Positions 1-6,129 are shown, counted from the first letter of the stretch. The stretch: DNA of 7,926 nucleotides from Legionellaceae bacterium (GCA_947504795.1 CANNJG010000088.1:1-7926); one strand, 5' to 3'. The notes: generated by a model from the sequence alone, not told the origin. Made by a program: numbers and translations.

Positions 1-66
1 AAAAATAAAATTGCAGCCCCAAACAGCGGCAACTAAGATGGCAAGCATAACGTGATTGGGACGCAC
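1..66 (-). CDS. EamA/DMT-family permease, N-terminal fragment (partial)
   Basis: Reading leftward from a GTG at 66, the frame stays open to the window edge and gives VRPNHVMLAILVAAVWGCNF followed by IF. This resembles the first transmembrane helix of EamA/DMT-superfamily metabolite exporters, whose N-terminus has the pattern LALLVxxxWGxNF. With the GTG start, the distance to the Leu-Ala and Trp-Gly-x-Asn-Phe positions matches Escherichia coli EamA, so GTG 66 is preferred to the internal ATG at 48. An in-frame TAA at 73-75 (minus) limits the start to this side. No clear Shine-Dalgarno is visible. Members have about ten transmembrane helices in the inner membrane and usually export amino acids or other metabolites; the substrate cannot be told from 22 residues. 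The rest of the gene lies outside the window. Confidence 0.62.
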   Translation of the reverse strand, partial: MRPNHVMLAILVAAVWGCNFIF

Positions 67-367
67 GATGACTTAAACTCTAATGTAATTCTTAAAAGAT
101 GATAATAGCATTTTTTTAAAACCAATCCGACATATTTTTTTTGGAACAAAAAATTGTCGCAGCGTGACACCTGATCTCATCGTTAAGAAGTCTAAAAACA
201 CAGCTGTAACAGAAAAAATGATCGGTTAACCAACGAGATTTTGTTAAAAAATAAAACGAATAAGGTTCGGGCAGGCTCGGTCACCCTCGGTCTCGGATTA
301 GAGCATGGCTTTTACAAAGCCCAGGAGAGAAGGGACAGGGCCCCTAGACGAGAATTTTTATGTTAAA
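67..367. other. intergenic spacer between EamA-like gene and sdaC
   Basis: This ~300-base spacer separates divergent transporter genes. Its left two thirds are AT-rich, with A and T runs and no convincing open frame. A TATTAT on the minus strand (102-107) could be a -10 for the leftward permease, but no good -35 faces it. From about 263 to 345 the composition turns GC-rich and contains spaced TCGG repeats, a small hairpin (GGCTTT 307-312 with AAAGCC 316-321) and the purine-rich stretch AGGAGAGAAGGGA (323-335). No start codon at a useful distance follows that stretch, so no small gene is called. Confidence 0.5.
267..296. repeat. short TCGG repeats in 10-base phase
   Basis: TCGG occurs at 267-270, 277-280 and 287-290, exactly one helical turn apart, with a fourth copy at 293-296. 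The last two of the phased copies lie in CTCGG. They sit about 100 bases upstream of the sdaC promoter in an otherwise AT-rich spacer. The spacing would suit a protein binding one face of the helix, but the units are only four to five bases long and chance is a real possibility. Confidence 0.3.
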
Positions 368-399
368 TTGAGGTATTCTTGTTTAGCCTCAGCTATAAT
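368..399 (+). promoter_or_regulatory. candidate sigma-70 promoter of the serine permease gene
   Basis: A perfect TATAAT lies at 394-399. The best -35-like hexamer is TTGAGG at 368-373, giving a long 20-base spacer, so the -35 assignment is weak. Transcription would begin near 406, which places the TTG at 402 before the start of the message and supports ATG 429 as the translation start. Confidence 0.5.
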
Positions 400-428
400 C
401 CTTGGTCATTTTACTAATGTTGATGGTT

Positions 429-1712
429 ATGAAGTCAAGTAAGAAAAAAGAGATATCAGCCTCTCTTTACCCTGCGATCCAAGTGCATAAAAAGCCGAGC
501 TCTCGAATGACATGGATACTCAGTTTGTACGGCACAGCGGTTGGGGCAGGAACCTTGTTTTTACCGATTGAAGCTGGAATTAGTGGTCTGTGGCCGTTAC
601 TGATTATGTTGCTTTTATCTTTCCCGCTTACCTTTTATTCACATCGAGCGTTGTGTCGCTTTGTTTTTTCAGGGGCATCTGATACGGGTGATATCACCGA
701 TGTGGTTGAGACTTATTTTGGGCGCCCCATCGGCAATGTTCTGACTATCCTGTATTTTTTATCCATTTATCCTATTTTACTGATGTACAGTGTTGCGATT
801 ACCAACACCGTAGAAAGTTATTTGAAGCACCAAATCCATCTAAAAATATTGCCACCGAGAAGTTTGTTGGCATTTGCGGTTATTTTTTGTTTGATGCTGG
901 TGGTGCGTTTTGGGCAACGAACGATTATTCGAGTGATGAGTGTGTTGGTCTATCCGTTTATAGCGGTGTTATTGTTTATGTCGGTGTACTTAATCAAATA
1001 TTGGAGTATGGCGATAGTTCACTATCAACCTCCGGTGCAATCTATTTGGATAACAATATGGCTTATCTTTCCGGTGATGGTGTTTTCTTTTAATCATTCT
1101 CCGATTATTTCATCGTTTGCAAGAAGTCAGAAAAAACAATTCGGTAAAGAGACCGACCAGCATTGCACAACTATTTTAAAATCGAGCCATCTGTTAATGG
1201 TGATAACGGTTATGTTTTTTGTCATCAGTTGCGTATTAAGTTTATCCCCGGATGATTTGTTTCAGGCAAAGCAACAAAATATTTCTATTTTGTCTTACTT
1301 AGCAAATCATTTTAATACCTCAATAATTGCAATCATTGCCCCAATTGTGGCGTTTATTGCTATTGCCAAATCATTTTTAGGGCATTATCTGGGTGTGAAT
1401 GAAGGCTTGCAGGGCATTTATAGAAAAGTATTGCGTCGTCGTAAACAGGATAAGACACAACAGATCCTGGTCGAACTGTTGATCATTGTTAGCTGTTGGA
1501 TATGTGCCACATTGAACCCCAATATTTTGAAAATGATTGAAACCTTGTGCGGGCCTTTGATAGCGATTATTTTATTTTTGATGCCGATGTATGCCTATCG
1601 TAAAGTGAAGGTATTACAGTCGTATCGAGATACGATTCCCGATATTTTTACAGCCATCATCGGACTGATTGCTATTTCGGCAATACTTTATATGATCTGG
1701 AGTCATTGGTAA
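429..1712 (+). CDS. sdaC: SdaC-type serine permease (HAAAP family)
   Basis: This is an inner-membrane amino acid permease of the hydroxy/aromatic amino acid permease family; E. coli SdaC imports L-serine by proton symport. From ATG 429 the protein has 427 residues, against about 429 in E. coli SdaC. Diagnostic segments are the glycine-rich first helix LYGTAVGAGTLFLPI (residues 33-47), YSVAITNTVES (120-130), VFSFNHSPIISSF (218-230), AKQQNISILSYLANHF (280-295), KSFLGHYLG (314-322) and NPNILKMIE (363-371). They match SdaC more closely than the threonine carrier TdcC. About eleven hydrophobic segments are visible. The open frame extends upstream to a TTG at 402 and ATGs at 417 and 423, but 402 precedes the likely transcription start. 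No good Shine-Dalgarno precedes any of them, so 429 is chosen on length. Serine is a major carbon source in Legionella, so the role is plausible. Confidence 0.9.
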   Translation: MKSSKKKEISASLYPAIQVHKKPSSRMTWILSLYGTAVGAGTLFLPIEAGISGLWPLLIMLLLSFPLTFYSHRALCRFVFSGASDTGDITDVVETYFGRPIGNVLTILYFLSIYPILLMYSVAITNTVESYLKHQIHLKILPPRSLLAFAVIFCLMLVVRFGQRTIIRVMSVLVYPFIAVLLFMSVYLIKYWSMAIVHYQPPVQSIWITIWLIFPVMVFSFNHSPIISSFARSQKKQFGKETDQHCTTILKSSHLLMVITVMFFVISCVLSLSPDDLFQAKQQNISILSYLANHFNTSIIAIIAPIVAFIAIAKSFLGHYLGVNEGLQGIYRKVLRRRKQDKTQQILVELLIIVSCWICATLNPNILKMIETLCGPLIAIILFLMPMYAYRKVKVLQSYRDTIPDIFTAIIGLIAISAILYMIWSHW

Positions 1713-1721
1713 TTGCGAGTT

Positions 1722-1748
1722 TTGACAAATCAATGAAACGAGTATTGC
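1722..1748 (+). promoter_or_regulatory. possible promoter for the outer-membrane protein pair
   Basis: A consensus TTGACA lies at 1722-1727, ten bases after the permease stop codon. The -10 is poor: TATTGC at 1743-1748 after a 15-base spacer, or TTGCAA at 1745-1750 after 17. No terminator hairpin is visible after the permease, so read-through is an alternative source of transcript. Confidence 0.35.
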
Positions 1749-1809
1749 AAAAAATGAGTTGTCCCATTAGCATAGACCACCATTAAGGAGCTAGACGTTT
1801 AGGGACAGT

Positions 1810-2811
1810 ATGCGAATAGACCAATCAATTATTACCATCCTATTGTTAAGTAGCAGTATCTCTATTGCTGGTACGGTGGGCCCGGTTGCCAAGAAACCTA
1901 TTTGGAGTTTCGGCGGACGTGCGCTCTATCTCCACCCTTCTTTGGGGGGTAATGGTCTAGGATATAGTACGTTCAGTAATTATGGTACCGATACGTTCGG
2001 CCGTTCAATTCAAACAGATGGCGCGCCTAATAATGTCGCCAATATTGTGCCTAATTGGGGATGGGGATATCAATTTGAAGGCACCTACTTTATCACGCCT
2101 ACGAATAAAATTGACGTCAATTGGTATCATTACAGCCGTGAGACCGCTGGAAACCTGCCTTCGGACTCCTTATACGCAGGAAGCGCAGGTGGATTGTATG
2201 GGGGTACGACGACAATCAACCCAAAATGGGATGCGGTGGATGTAGAAGCCGGGCAAGCGTTCCCTTTGAACGAGCGCACGGCCGTGTATGCGCATGTCGG
2301 TGTGGAATATGCGCGCATAGTGAATCAATTTGCAAATGGACCCAAGCTATTTCCCAGCGAACAGGGTCCTCTTTTCCTGAGCACAGATGTGATCGACTAT
2401 AATGGATTTGGTCCTCATTTTGGGGTTGATTTAGACTATAACGTTGGCTATGGATTAGGACTGTATGCGAGTGGCGCCGGCAGTATGCTGGTCGGGACTG
2501 AAGGGCAAACTATCTCAGGGTATGGGGATTTGAATAAGCAACAATTTCCCTACAGCAGTGGTAACTTCGTCCAAAATAACAGTGGTGTGGTGGTTCCTGA
2601 AGTAGAAGCTAAACTAGGATTAAAGTATATTTATACAACAGAAGAAGGTGACCTGAAATTTGATGTGGGTTATTTATGGATTACTTATTTAAATGTTTTG
2701 GTAAGTCAAGTGGGAGTTGGGATTGTTGGGTCGTCAGCGAGTATTAGCACCGCCGCTAATTTCGATTTGAACGGATTATACTTTGGCTTACAATGGACTG
2801 GATATGTTTAG
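1810..2811 (+). CDS. Lpg1974-type pore-forming outer-membrane protein, copy 1
   Basis: A beta-barrel outer-membrane protein of the Legionella_OMP/Lpg1974 family, 333 residues. A short signal peptide (residues 1-20, hydrophobic core SIITILLLSSSISIA) probably ends at Ala20. The mature part alternates short amphipathic strands with Gly/Asn-rich turns, as a barrel should. Family-like blocks include the first strand and turn SFGGRALYLHPSLGGNGLGY, KIDVNWYHYS, KWDAVDVEAGQ, YNGFGPHFGVDLDY, VVVPEVEAKLGLKY and the C-terminal FDLNGLYFGLQW. The chain ends in GLQWTGYV, close to the aromatic-rich barrel end recognised by the BAM machinery. AGGGA at 1801-1805, four bases before ATG 1810, is a usable ribosome site; AAGGAG at 1785-1790 is too far upstream, and an in-frame TAG at 1792-1794 excludes a longer start. 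Family members are described as porins or major outer-membrane proteins; the solute is unknown. Confidence 0.87.
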   Translation: MRIDQSIITILLLSSSISIAGTVGPVAKKPIWSFGGRALYLHPSLGGNGLGYSTFSNYGTDTFGRSIQTDGAPNNVANIVPNWGWGYQFEGTYFITPTNKIDVNWYHYSRETAGNLPSDSLYAGSAGGLYGGTTTINPKWDAVDVEAGQAFPLNERTAVYAHVGVEYARIVNQFANGPKLFPSEQGPLFLSTDVIDYNGFGPHFGVDLDYNVGYGLGLYASGAGSMLVGTEGQTISGYGDLNKQQFPYSSGNFVQNNSGVVVPEVEAKLGLKYIYTTEEGDLKFDVGYLWITYLNVLVSQVGVGIVGSSASISTAANFDLNGLYFGLQWTGYV

Positions 2812-3883
2812 AATCAGGCAGCGACGACGCATAACGCTGATAATGGCTGCCAGTATCCTGCTCAGTGGTGAAATTTTTGCGATGGTGCCCGAATTGCCAG
2901 AAAACCATAATGGCAAGATGTACACTTTATTTTCACGTTCCGCCTGGTCTGTTGATGCGGTGGGATTGGAGTTGAAACCGTCCTTTGGGGGCAATGGCTT
3001 TGGTTATAGTTCCTTCAATAATTATTCTTCTATGGATCTGAATGGTCAATTTGTAGGAAGCAAGAATCCTAAGGCCCAAAACTTTATCAACAATGTTCAG
3101 CCTAAATGGTCTTGGGGTTTGGGGCTCGAGGTGGCGTATCATTTTCAAACGGATGATTTTGCTGAATTGAGCTGGTACCATTTGGGAACTGGTGTAGATA
3201 GAACCTTACCTACGGGAACGGTGTTTGCAGGCAATTTAGCTGGTTTTTATGCGGGTGAAATTCAATTGTACACCCAATGGAATGCGGTGAATATTGAAGT
3301 TGCCCATAGCATGCCTCTGGTTGACAGAACCAGCGCATCTATCCATGCAGGCGTAGCATTTGCTAAGATCCGTAATCAGTTTCGTAGCTACCCGCAACGG
3401 TTAGCAACGGGCAGTCCGGAATTTGTGACATCCGACACGCTATCCTATAGTGGGTTTGGTCCAAGACTGATGGGTGTATTGGCCTATGCCACCAAATATG
3501 GGCCGGGTGTCTATTTAGAAGCAGGGGGGAGTCTTTTGGTTGGGTCGTCAACACAATCAACGAATGGATTTCAAAATGTCAGTTCGTTTAGTGGACCATT
3601 ATTTTACTCGGCAGGAAATTACTCTAAGGCAAATACCGGTGTTGTTGTTCCGGAATTCGAAGCTAAGTTGGGCGCTACGTATGACATTCATCTTGCCAAA
3701 AATATCGTGCATTTTAACGTGGGTTACCTATGGATAGCGTATTTGAATGCAATGGTGAGTTATACCGGGGTGGGTGTTGTTGGGTCAAGCGTCGGTGTGC
3801 CGACTACGTCAAATTTTGACTTGAATGGTTTATATGTGGGTGTTCAGTGGCGTGGTGATGATAGTATTATATTTTCCTTATAG
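2804..3883 (+). CDS. Lpg1974-type pore-forming outer-membrane protein, copy 2
   Basis: A paralogue of the preceding gene, 359 residues from ATG 2804. The start overlaps the previous stop in ATGTTTAG (8 bases), and no strong Shine-Dalgarno lies ahead of it, so translation is probably coupled. An in-frame TTG at 2785 side (2783-2785) would add seven residues before the signal peptide and is rejected. The signal peptide is basic then hydrophobic: MFRIRQRRRITLIMAASILL followed by SGEIFA, cleaved near Ala26. Shared blocks with copy 1 include PSxGGNGxGYSxFxNY, SWYH, WNAVNIE, IRNQF, YSGFGP, GSLLVG, VVVPEFEAKLG, FNVGYLWIAYLNAMVS and NFDLNGLYVGVQW. Identity is moderate, so the duplication is old. Unlike copy 1, about eight residues (DDSIIFSL) follow the last barrel strand, which is unusual for a BAM substrate. 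No terminator is evident before the convergent XRE gene. Confidence 0.86.
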   Translation: MFRIRQRRRITLIMAASILLSGEIFAMVPELPENHNGKMYTLFSRSAWSVDAVGLELKPSFGGNGFGYSSFNNYSSMDLNGQFVGSKNPKAQNFINNVQPKWSWGLGLEVAYHFQTDDFAELSWYHLGTGVDRTLPTGTVFAGNLAGFYAGEIQLYTQWNAVNIEVAHSMPLVDRTSASIHAGVAFAKIRNQFRSYPQRLATGSPEFVTSDTLSYSGFGPRLMGVLAYATKYGPGVYLEAGGSLLVGSSTQSTNGFQNVSSFSGPLFYSAGNYSKANTGVVVPEFEAKLGATYDIHLAKNIVHFNVGYLWIAYLNAMVSYTGVGVVGSSVGVPTTSNFDLNGLYVGVQWRGDDSIIFSL

Positions 3884-3916
3884 CGGGTAACGGTCATCTT
3901 TTACGGATCTATAGCC

Positions 3917-4408
3917 CTATTTATCCTCCTTAAATTGCTTAGCAGAAGATAACGCTATATCAACAATTTTTTTAGATTGCTCGGGATCGGCATTGATTTG
4001 ACTAATATCTTCCGTCAATTCCAAGAAAAAATCGGGAAGTTGGTGAGGTGGAAGATTGGGTTGGTAAAGTGAGTTCATGTGCGAAAAAATATAATGAAGT
4101 AGTTCTTTATTGATAGTGATTTTATTCGTCTCTGCGGAAATATGATGGCTATGACAATCACCGAATAATAGCCAGCCCGGCGATACGCGCAGCGTTGTTG
4201 CAATATCTTCTAATTTACTGGAATTCGGTATTGCCTGGCCACGTAAATATTTTCGACATATTTGTGGTGAGTGCCCAATTAATTTAGCAAACTCAAAAAT
4301 ATCGACGCCGGAAGGTGTGCGCGTCGAGGAATAGCCAGCAGCAATCAAAGTGTCGCGTAGGCGCAGTGCAAAGCGTTGAGATAAACTAATTTTTGAATTG
4401 ATTGTCAT
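3917..4408 (-). CDS. XRE-family helix-turn-helix transcriptional regulator
   Basis: A 163-residue DNA-binding protein. Residues about 12-84 form a Cro/C1-type five-helix domain: RFALRLRDTLIAAG (helix 1), DIFEFAKLIGHSPQICRKYL (helix-turn-helix), the loop RGQAIPNSSKLEDIATTLRV, and the typical closing SPGWLLFGD. The C-terminal part (about 95-163) is a helical, acidic segment with LPDFFLELTEDISQINADPEQSKKIVDIA; it has no peptidase or metal-binding motif I recognise and may serve for dimerisation. ATG 4408 is the only sensible start; its Shine-Dalgarno is poor. The gene converges on the outer-membrane protein pair with a 33-base gap. It diverges from a candidate small-RNA promoter, with a perfect palindrome between the two promoters, which suggests that it binds there and controls itself and the RNA. 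This is inference from layout. Confidence 0.82.
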   Translation of the reverse strand: MTINSKISLSQRFALRLRDTLIAAGYSSTRTPSGVDIFEFAKLIGHSPQICRKYLRGQAIPNSSKLEDIATTLRVSPGWLLFGDCHSHHISAETNKITINKELLHYIFSHMNSLYQPNLPPHQLPDFFLELTEDISQINADPEQSKKIVDIALSSAKQFKEDK

Positions 4409-4448
4409 AGAGTGATGATATTTTTATTATTCTAGAACTCAGAGGATT

Positions 4449-4477
4449 AGTGTAATCAATTGTCTTCATTGAGGCAA
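4449..4477 (-). promoter_or_regulatory. candidate promoter of the XRE gene
   Basis: On the minus strand TTGCCT (4472-4477) is followed after 17 bases by TACACT (4449-4454), giving a transcript start near 4442 and a leader of about 34 bases. A second, weaker pair is TTGATT (4454-4459) with TAGAAT (4429-4434) and a 19-base spacer. The palindrome at 4486-4512 ends eight bases upstream of the preferred -35. Confidence 0.45.
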
Positions 4478-4485
4478 GTCACGCG

Positions 4486-4512
4486 CCATATGAAACCATG
4501 GGTTTCATATGG
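4486..4512. promoter_or_regulatory. perfect 12-bp inverted repeat, candidate operator between divergent promoters
   Basis: CCATATGAAACC (4486-4497) is repeated exactly as GGTTTCATATGG (4501-4512) around a three-base centre. The 27-base dyad lies eight bases from the -35 of the leftward XRE promoter and ten bases from the -35 of the rightward promoter. No T-run follows on either strand, so it does not look like a terminator. The layout suits a dimeric regulator acting on both promoters, either the XRE protein or a response regulator. Its centre lies about 58 bases upstream of the predicted rightward transcript start. Confidence 0.7.
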
Positions 4513-4522
4513 AAATTAATGA

Positions 4523-4550
4523 TTGACATTATTCGGATTGTGGATAAAAT
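4523..4550 (+). promoter_or_regulatory. sigma-70 promoter for candidate small RNA
   Basis: A perfect TTGACA (4523-4528), a 16-base spacer and TAAAAT (4545-4550) form one of the best promoters in the window. The predicted start is near 4557. No plus-strand gene follows before the convergent ATPase gene, and a strong terminator closes the unit about 176 bases later. Confidence 0.65.
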
Positions 4551-4556
4551 GGAATC

Positions 4557-4732
4557 CGAAATCAAGTATTATCTGTGATACTGAATTTCGATAGTCCAAT
4601 CAAGGAATGATTTGAGTACGATGGAACAACGCTCGAATCACATTATAGGAACGAGTGGTTGAACTCATAGCTGCTAAACCTCGTATATGTTTCTGGCTGG
4701 AATCCCCAGGGATACCAGCCTTTCTACTTTTT
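4557..4732 (+). ncRNA. candidate structured small RNA (~176 nt), unrecognised
   Basis: The unit is bounded by the TTGACA/TAAAAT promoter and an intrinsic terminator and has no convincing reading frame. Hairpin 1 starts at the predicted first base: CGAAAT (4557-4562) with ATTTCG (4585-4590), a symmetrical 2x2 internal loop, then AGTAT (4565-4569) with ATACT (4578-4582). Hairpin 2 pairs TTGAGT (4612-4617) with AACTCA (4662-4667), leaves nine bases (4618-4626) unpaired on the 5' side, then pairs CAACGCTCG (4627-4635) with CGAGTGGTTG (4652-4661) through one bulged G and one G-U, closing a 16-base loop. Hairpin 3 is the terminator. GGA triplets occur at 4604-4606, 4623-4625 and 4648-4650, all in predicted single-stranded segments. 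I do not recognise 6S, tmRNA, RNase P or SRP features. Alternatives are a leader with a micro-ORF (see findings) or an attenuated leader of a lost gene. Confidence 0.55.
4695..4732 (+). terminator. intrinsic terminator of the small-RNA unit
   Basis: GGCTGG (4695-4700) pairs with CCAGCC (4715-4720). After an A-A mismatch, ATCC (4702-4705) pairs with GGAT (4710-4713), leaving the four-base loop CCAG. TTTCTACTTTTT (4721-4732) follows on the plus strand. On the minus strand the hairpin is followed by AGAAAC, so it does not serve the ATPase gene. Confidence 0.8.
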
Positions 4733-4764
4733 AGATTCTAGGCATAAGACTAATCGAGCATAAC

Positions 4765-6087
4765 CTATTTGTAAAATGTCCTCGGGTTATTAACGCCTAA
4801 CTCCGCCTCGACTTCGGTGTGTCCCAAGTCCTGTTCTATTGGCATACCGCTGTTAGATGTGATTTTACTTTTAAACCCAAACTGTTTTGCCCTCGAAGAT
4901 TTTCGGTCGATATTATTTCGTAACGGACGATTATTGTGGCTATCTTTCGGCTCATTCGCTTGAATAACCTTGGTCGGCTGTGATTTTTTTTGAACTTCAG
5001 GCGAATCGCAGGATAAACTACTGATATCAGTATGCCCTTCTGAGTCAGGAGATAGCCCTCGAGAACGCGGCTTTTTTTGTATCATGGGAGAGTCGCTTGG
5101 AAAATGACTTGTATTGCGAGGGCCTAGATCATCTAGATCAAGCGATAACATCAAACTTTTCTTCTTGGGAAGAGCGGAAGAAATTTCTGGGACATTGTGA
5201 TTATTGCTAGGGTCTAAATTAAGAGAGATATCCGCTAAATTACTTGTTTTTCTGGAAGCGGATGTATCACCTAAACTAAAATCTGGCAGGGTAATGTGTG
5301 ATGATGCTGAATCGTTGCTTTCCTGCCTGATCTGAAGGTTGTCTGCCGCTAATATAGATATCGGCGCAAGTTGGGCCGTCATCTCAATACATGCCCCAGG
5401 GCAGTATGGATTATTAGCATTTGTGAAATGAATTTCAGAGTTAAAATGTTTCGCTCGCTGCACATTCTTTCCTGGGTGCAACGGCTCGCCACTCAGCACA
5501 AGCGCAATGATGTTGCGTAACCCTCTGCCTCGGCCGCCCATCATCCCTTTGTATTTAGCGGCATTTTTTTGTGACCCTTGATGTTGTTCGCTATATTTTA
5601 ATTGATTTGCTTCAGTGTTTAACTTGTCACGAATCGATTGGGTAAATCCTGGTCCAGAATCAGAAAATGTGATCGTTACTCGATCTAAAAACTTTTCCAT
5701 ATGGATATTCACTTTTACCTTTGTAGCGGGATTACTTAGTTTTTTTATATGTTGCTCTAAAACTATATCAATAGCATTTTTAAATATTTCGGTATAAGCA
5801 TCGCCAATTAAATTGAATACCGGGGACGCTAAAAGTGCGGTTTGTTCTAACGGACTGTATTGTTGCAAAAGAAGCTCTTTAATATCTTCCATGAGGCTTT
5901 CTGCTCCTACGCCAGCAAAATGGGCGCTAACTTTAGAAAATGCATGATTAAAAGCGTTTTGTTCTGCCAACTCAAGGGGGCGTCCTTTTTCATTGATACG
6001 TAAAAATAGGGGTAAATAATGTTGCAAATTCATTTCCACAGTAATGGACTTATTTTTTTCGCGAAGCAACACCATATCCACTCGCAT
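4765..6087 (-). CDS. GHKL (HATPase_c) ATPase-domain protein with long disordered C-terminal tail
   Basis: A 440-residue protein with a Bergerat-fold ATP-binding domain at about residues 90-240. The N-box is DAYTEIFKNAIDIV (E100, N104, D107), the G1 box DSGPGF (143-148) and the G2 box GGRGRGLRNI (184-193), followed by closing strands SEIHFTN and GACIEMTAQL. The catalytic set appears intact. There is no phospho-acceptor histidine domain, no receiver and no membrane segment, so it is not an ordinary sensor kinase. The N-terminal ~85 residues are helical. The last ~190 residues are rich in Ser, Asn, Asp and Lys and look disordered; DSPMIQKKP (332-340) recurs as DSPEVQKKS (361-369). The C-terminus TEVEAELGVNNPRTFYK has Glu at -12, -14 and -16 and Phe at -3, like many Dot/Icm type IV substrates. 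ATG 6087 has only a weak GGA ahead; ATG 6075 or 6033 are alternatives. The function is unknown: a protein kinase or ATPase effector, or an orphan kinase-like regulator. Confidence 0.75.
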   Translation of the reverse strand: MRVDMVLLREKNKSITVEMNLQHYLPLFLRINEKGRPLELAEQNAFNHAFSKVSAHFAGVGAESLMEDIKELLLQQYSPLEQTALLASPVFNLIGDAYTEIFKNAIDIVLEQHIKKLSNPATKVKVNIHMEKFLDRVTITFSDSGPGFTQSIRDKLNTEANQLKYSEQHQGSQKNAAKYKGMMGGRGRGLRNIIALVLSGEPLHPGKNVQRAKHFNSEIHFTNANNPYCPGACIEMTAQLAPISILAADNLQIRQESNDSASSHITLPDFSLGDTSASRKTSNLADISLNLDPSNNHNVPEISSALPKKKSLMLSLDLDDLGPRNTSHFPSDSPMIQKKPRSRGLSPDSEGHTDISSLSCDSPEVQKKSQPTKVIQANEPKDSHNNRPLRNNIDRKSSRAKQFGFKSKITSNSGMPIEQDLGHTEVEAELGVNNPRTFYK

Positions 6088-6129
6088 TTAACAATTCCAA
6101 ATCAATGCATAAAAGATTTTATTTATTAT

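Noticed and set aside
2783..2803. Upstream TTG start for the second outer-membrane protein
   Set aside because: It would add seven residues before a complete signal peptide and lies within the last strand codons of the first gene; ATG 2804 overlapping the stop is the better start.
2130..3560. Minus-strand and alternate-frame open frames inside the two outer-membrane protein genes
   Set aside because: They shadow well-supported barrel genes and show no recognisable protein features.
4486..4512. Palindrome as a transcription terminator
   Set aside because: AT-rich stem and no T-tract on either side; its position between two -35 elements fits an operator better.
4557..4732. 6S RNA, tmRNA or a riboswitch at this locus
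   Set aside because: Length is near that of 6S RNA, but the fold is three separate hairpins rather than one long rod with a central bubble. No tag frame, and no downstream plus-strand gene for a riboswitch to control.
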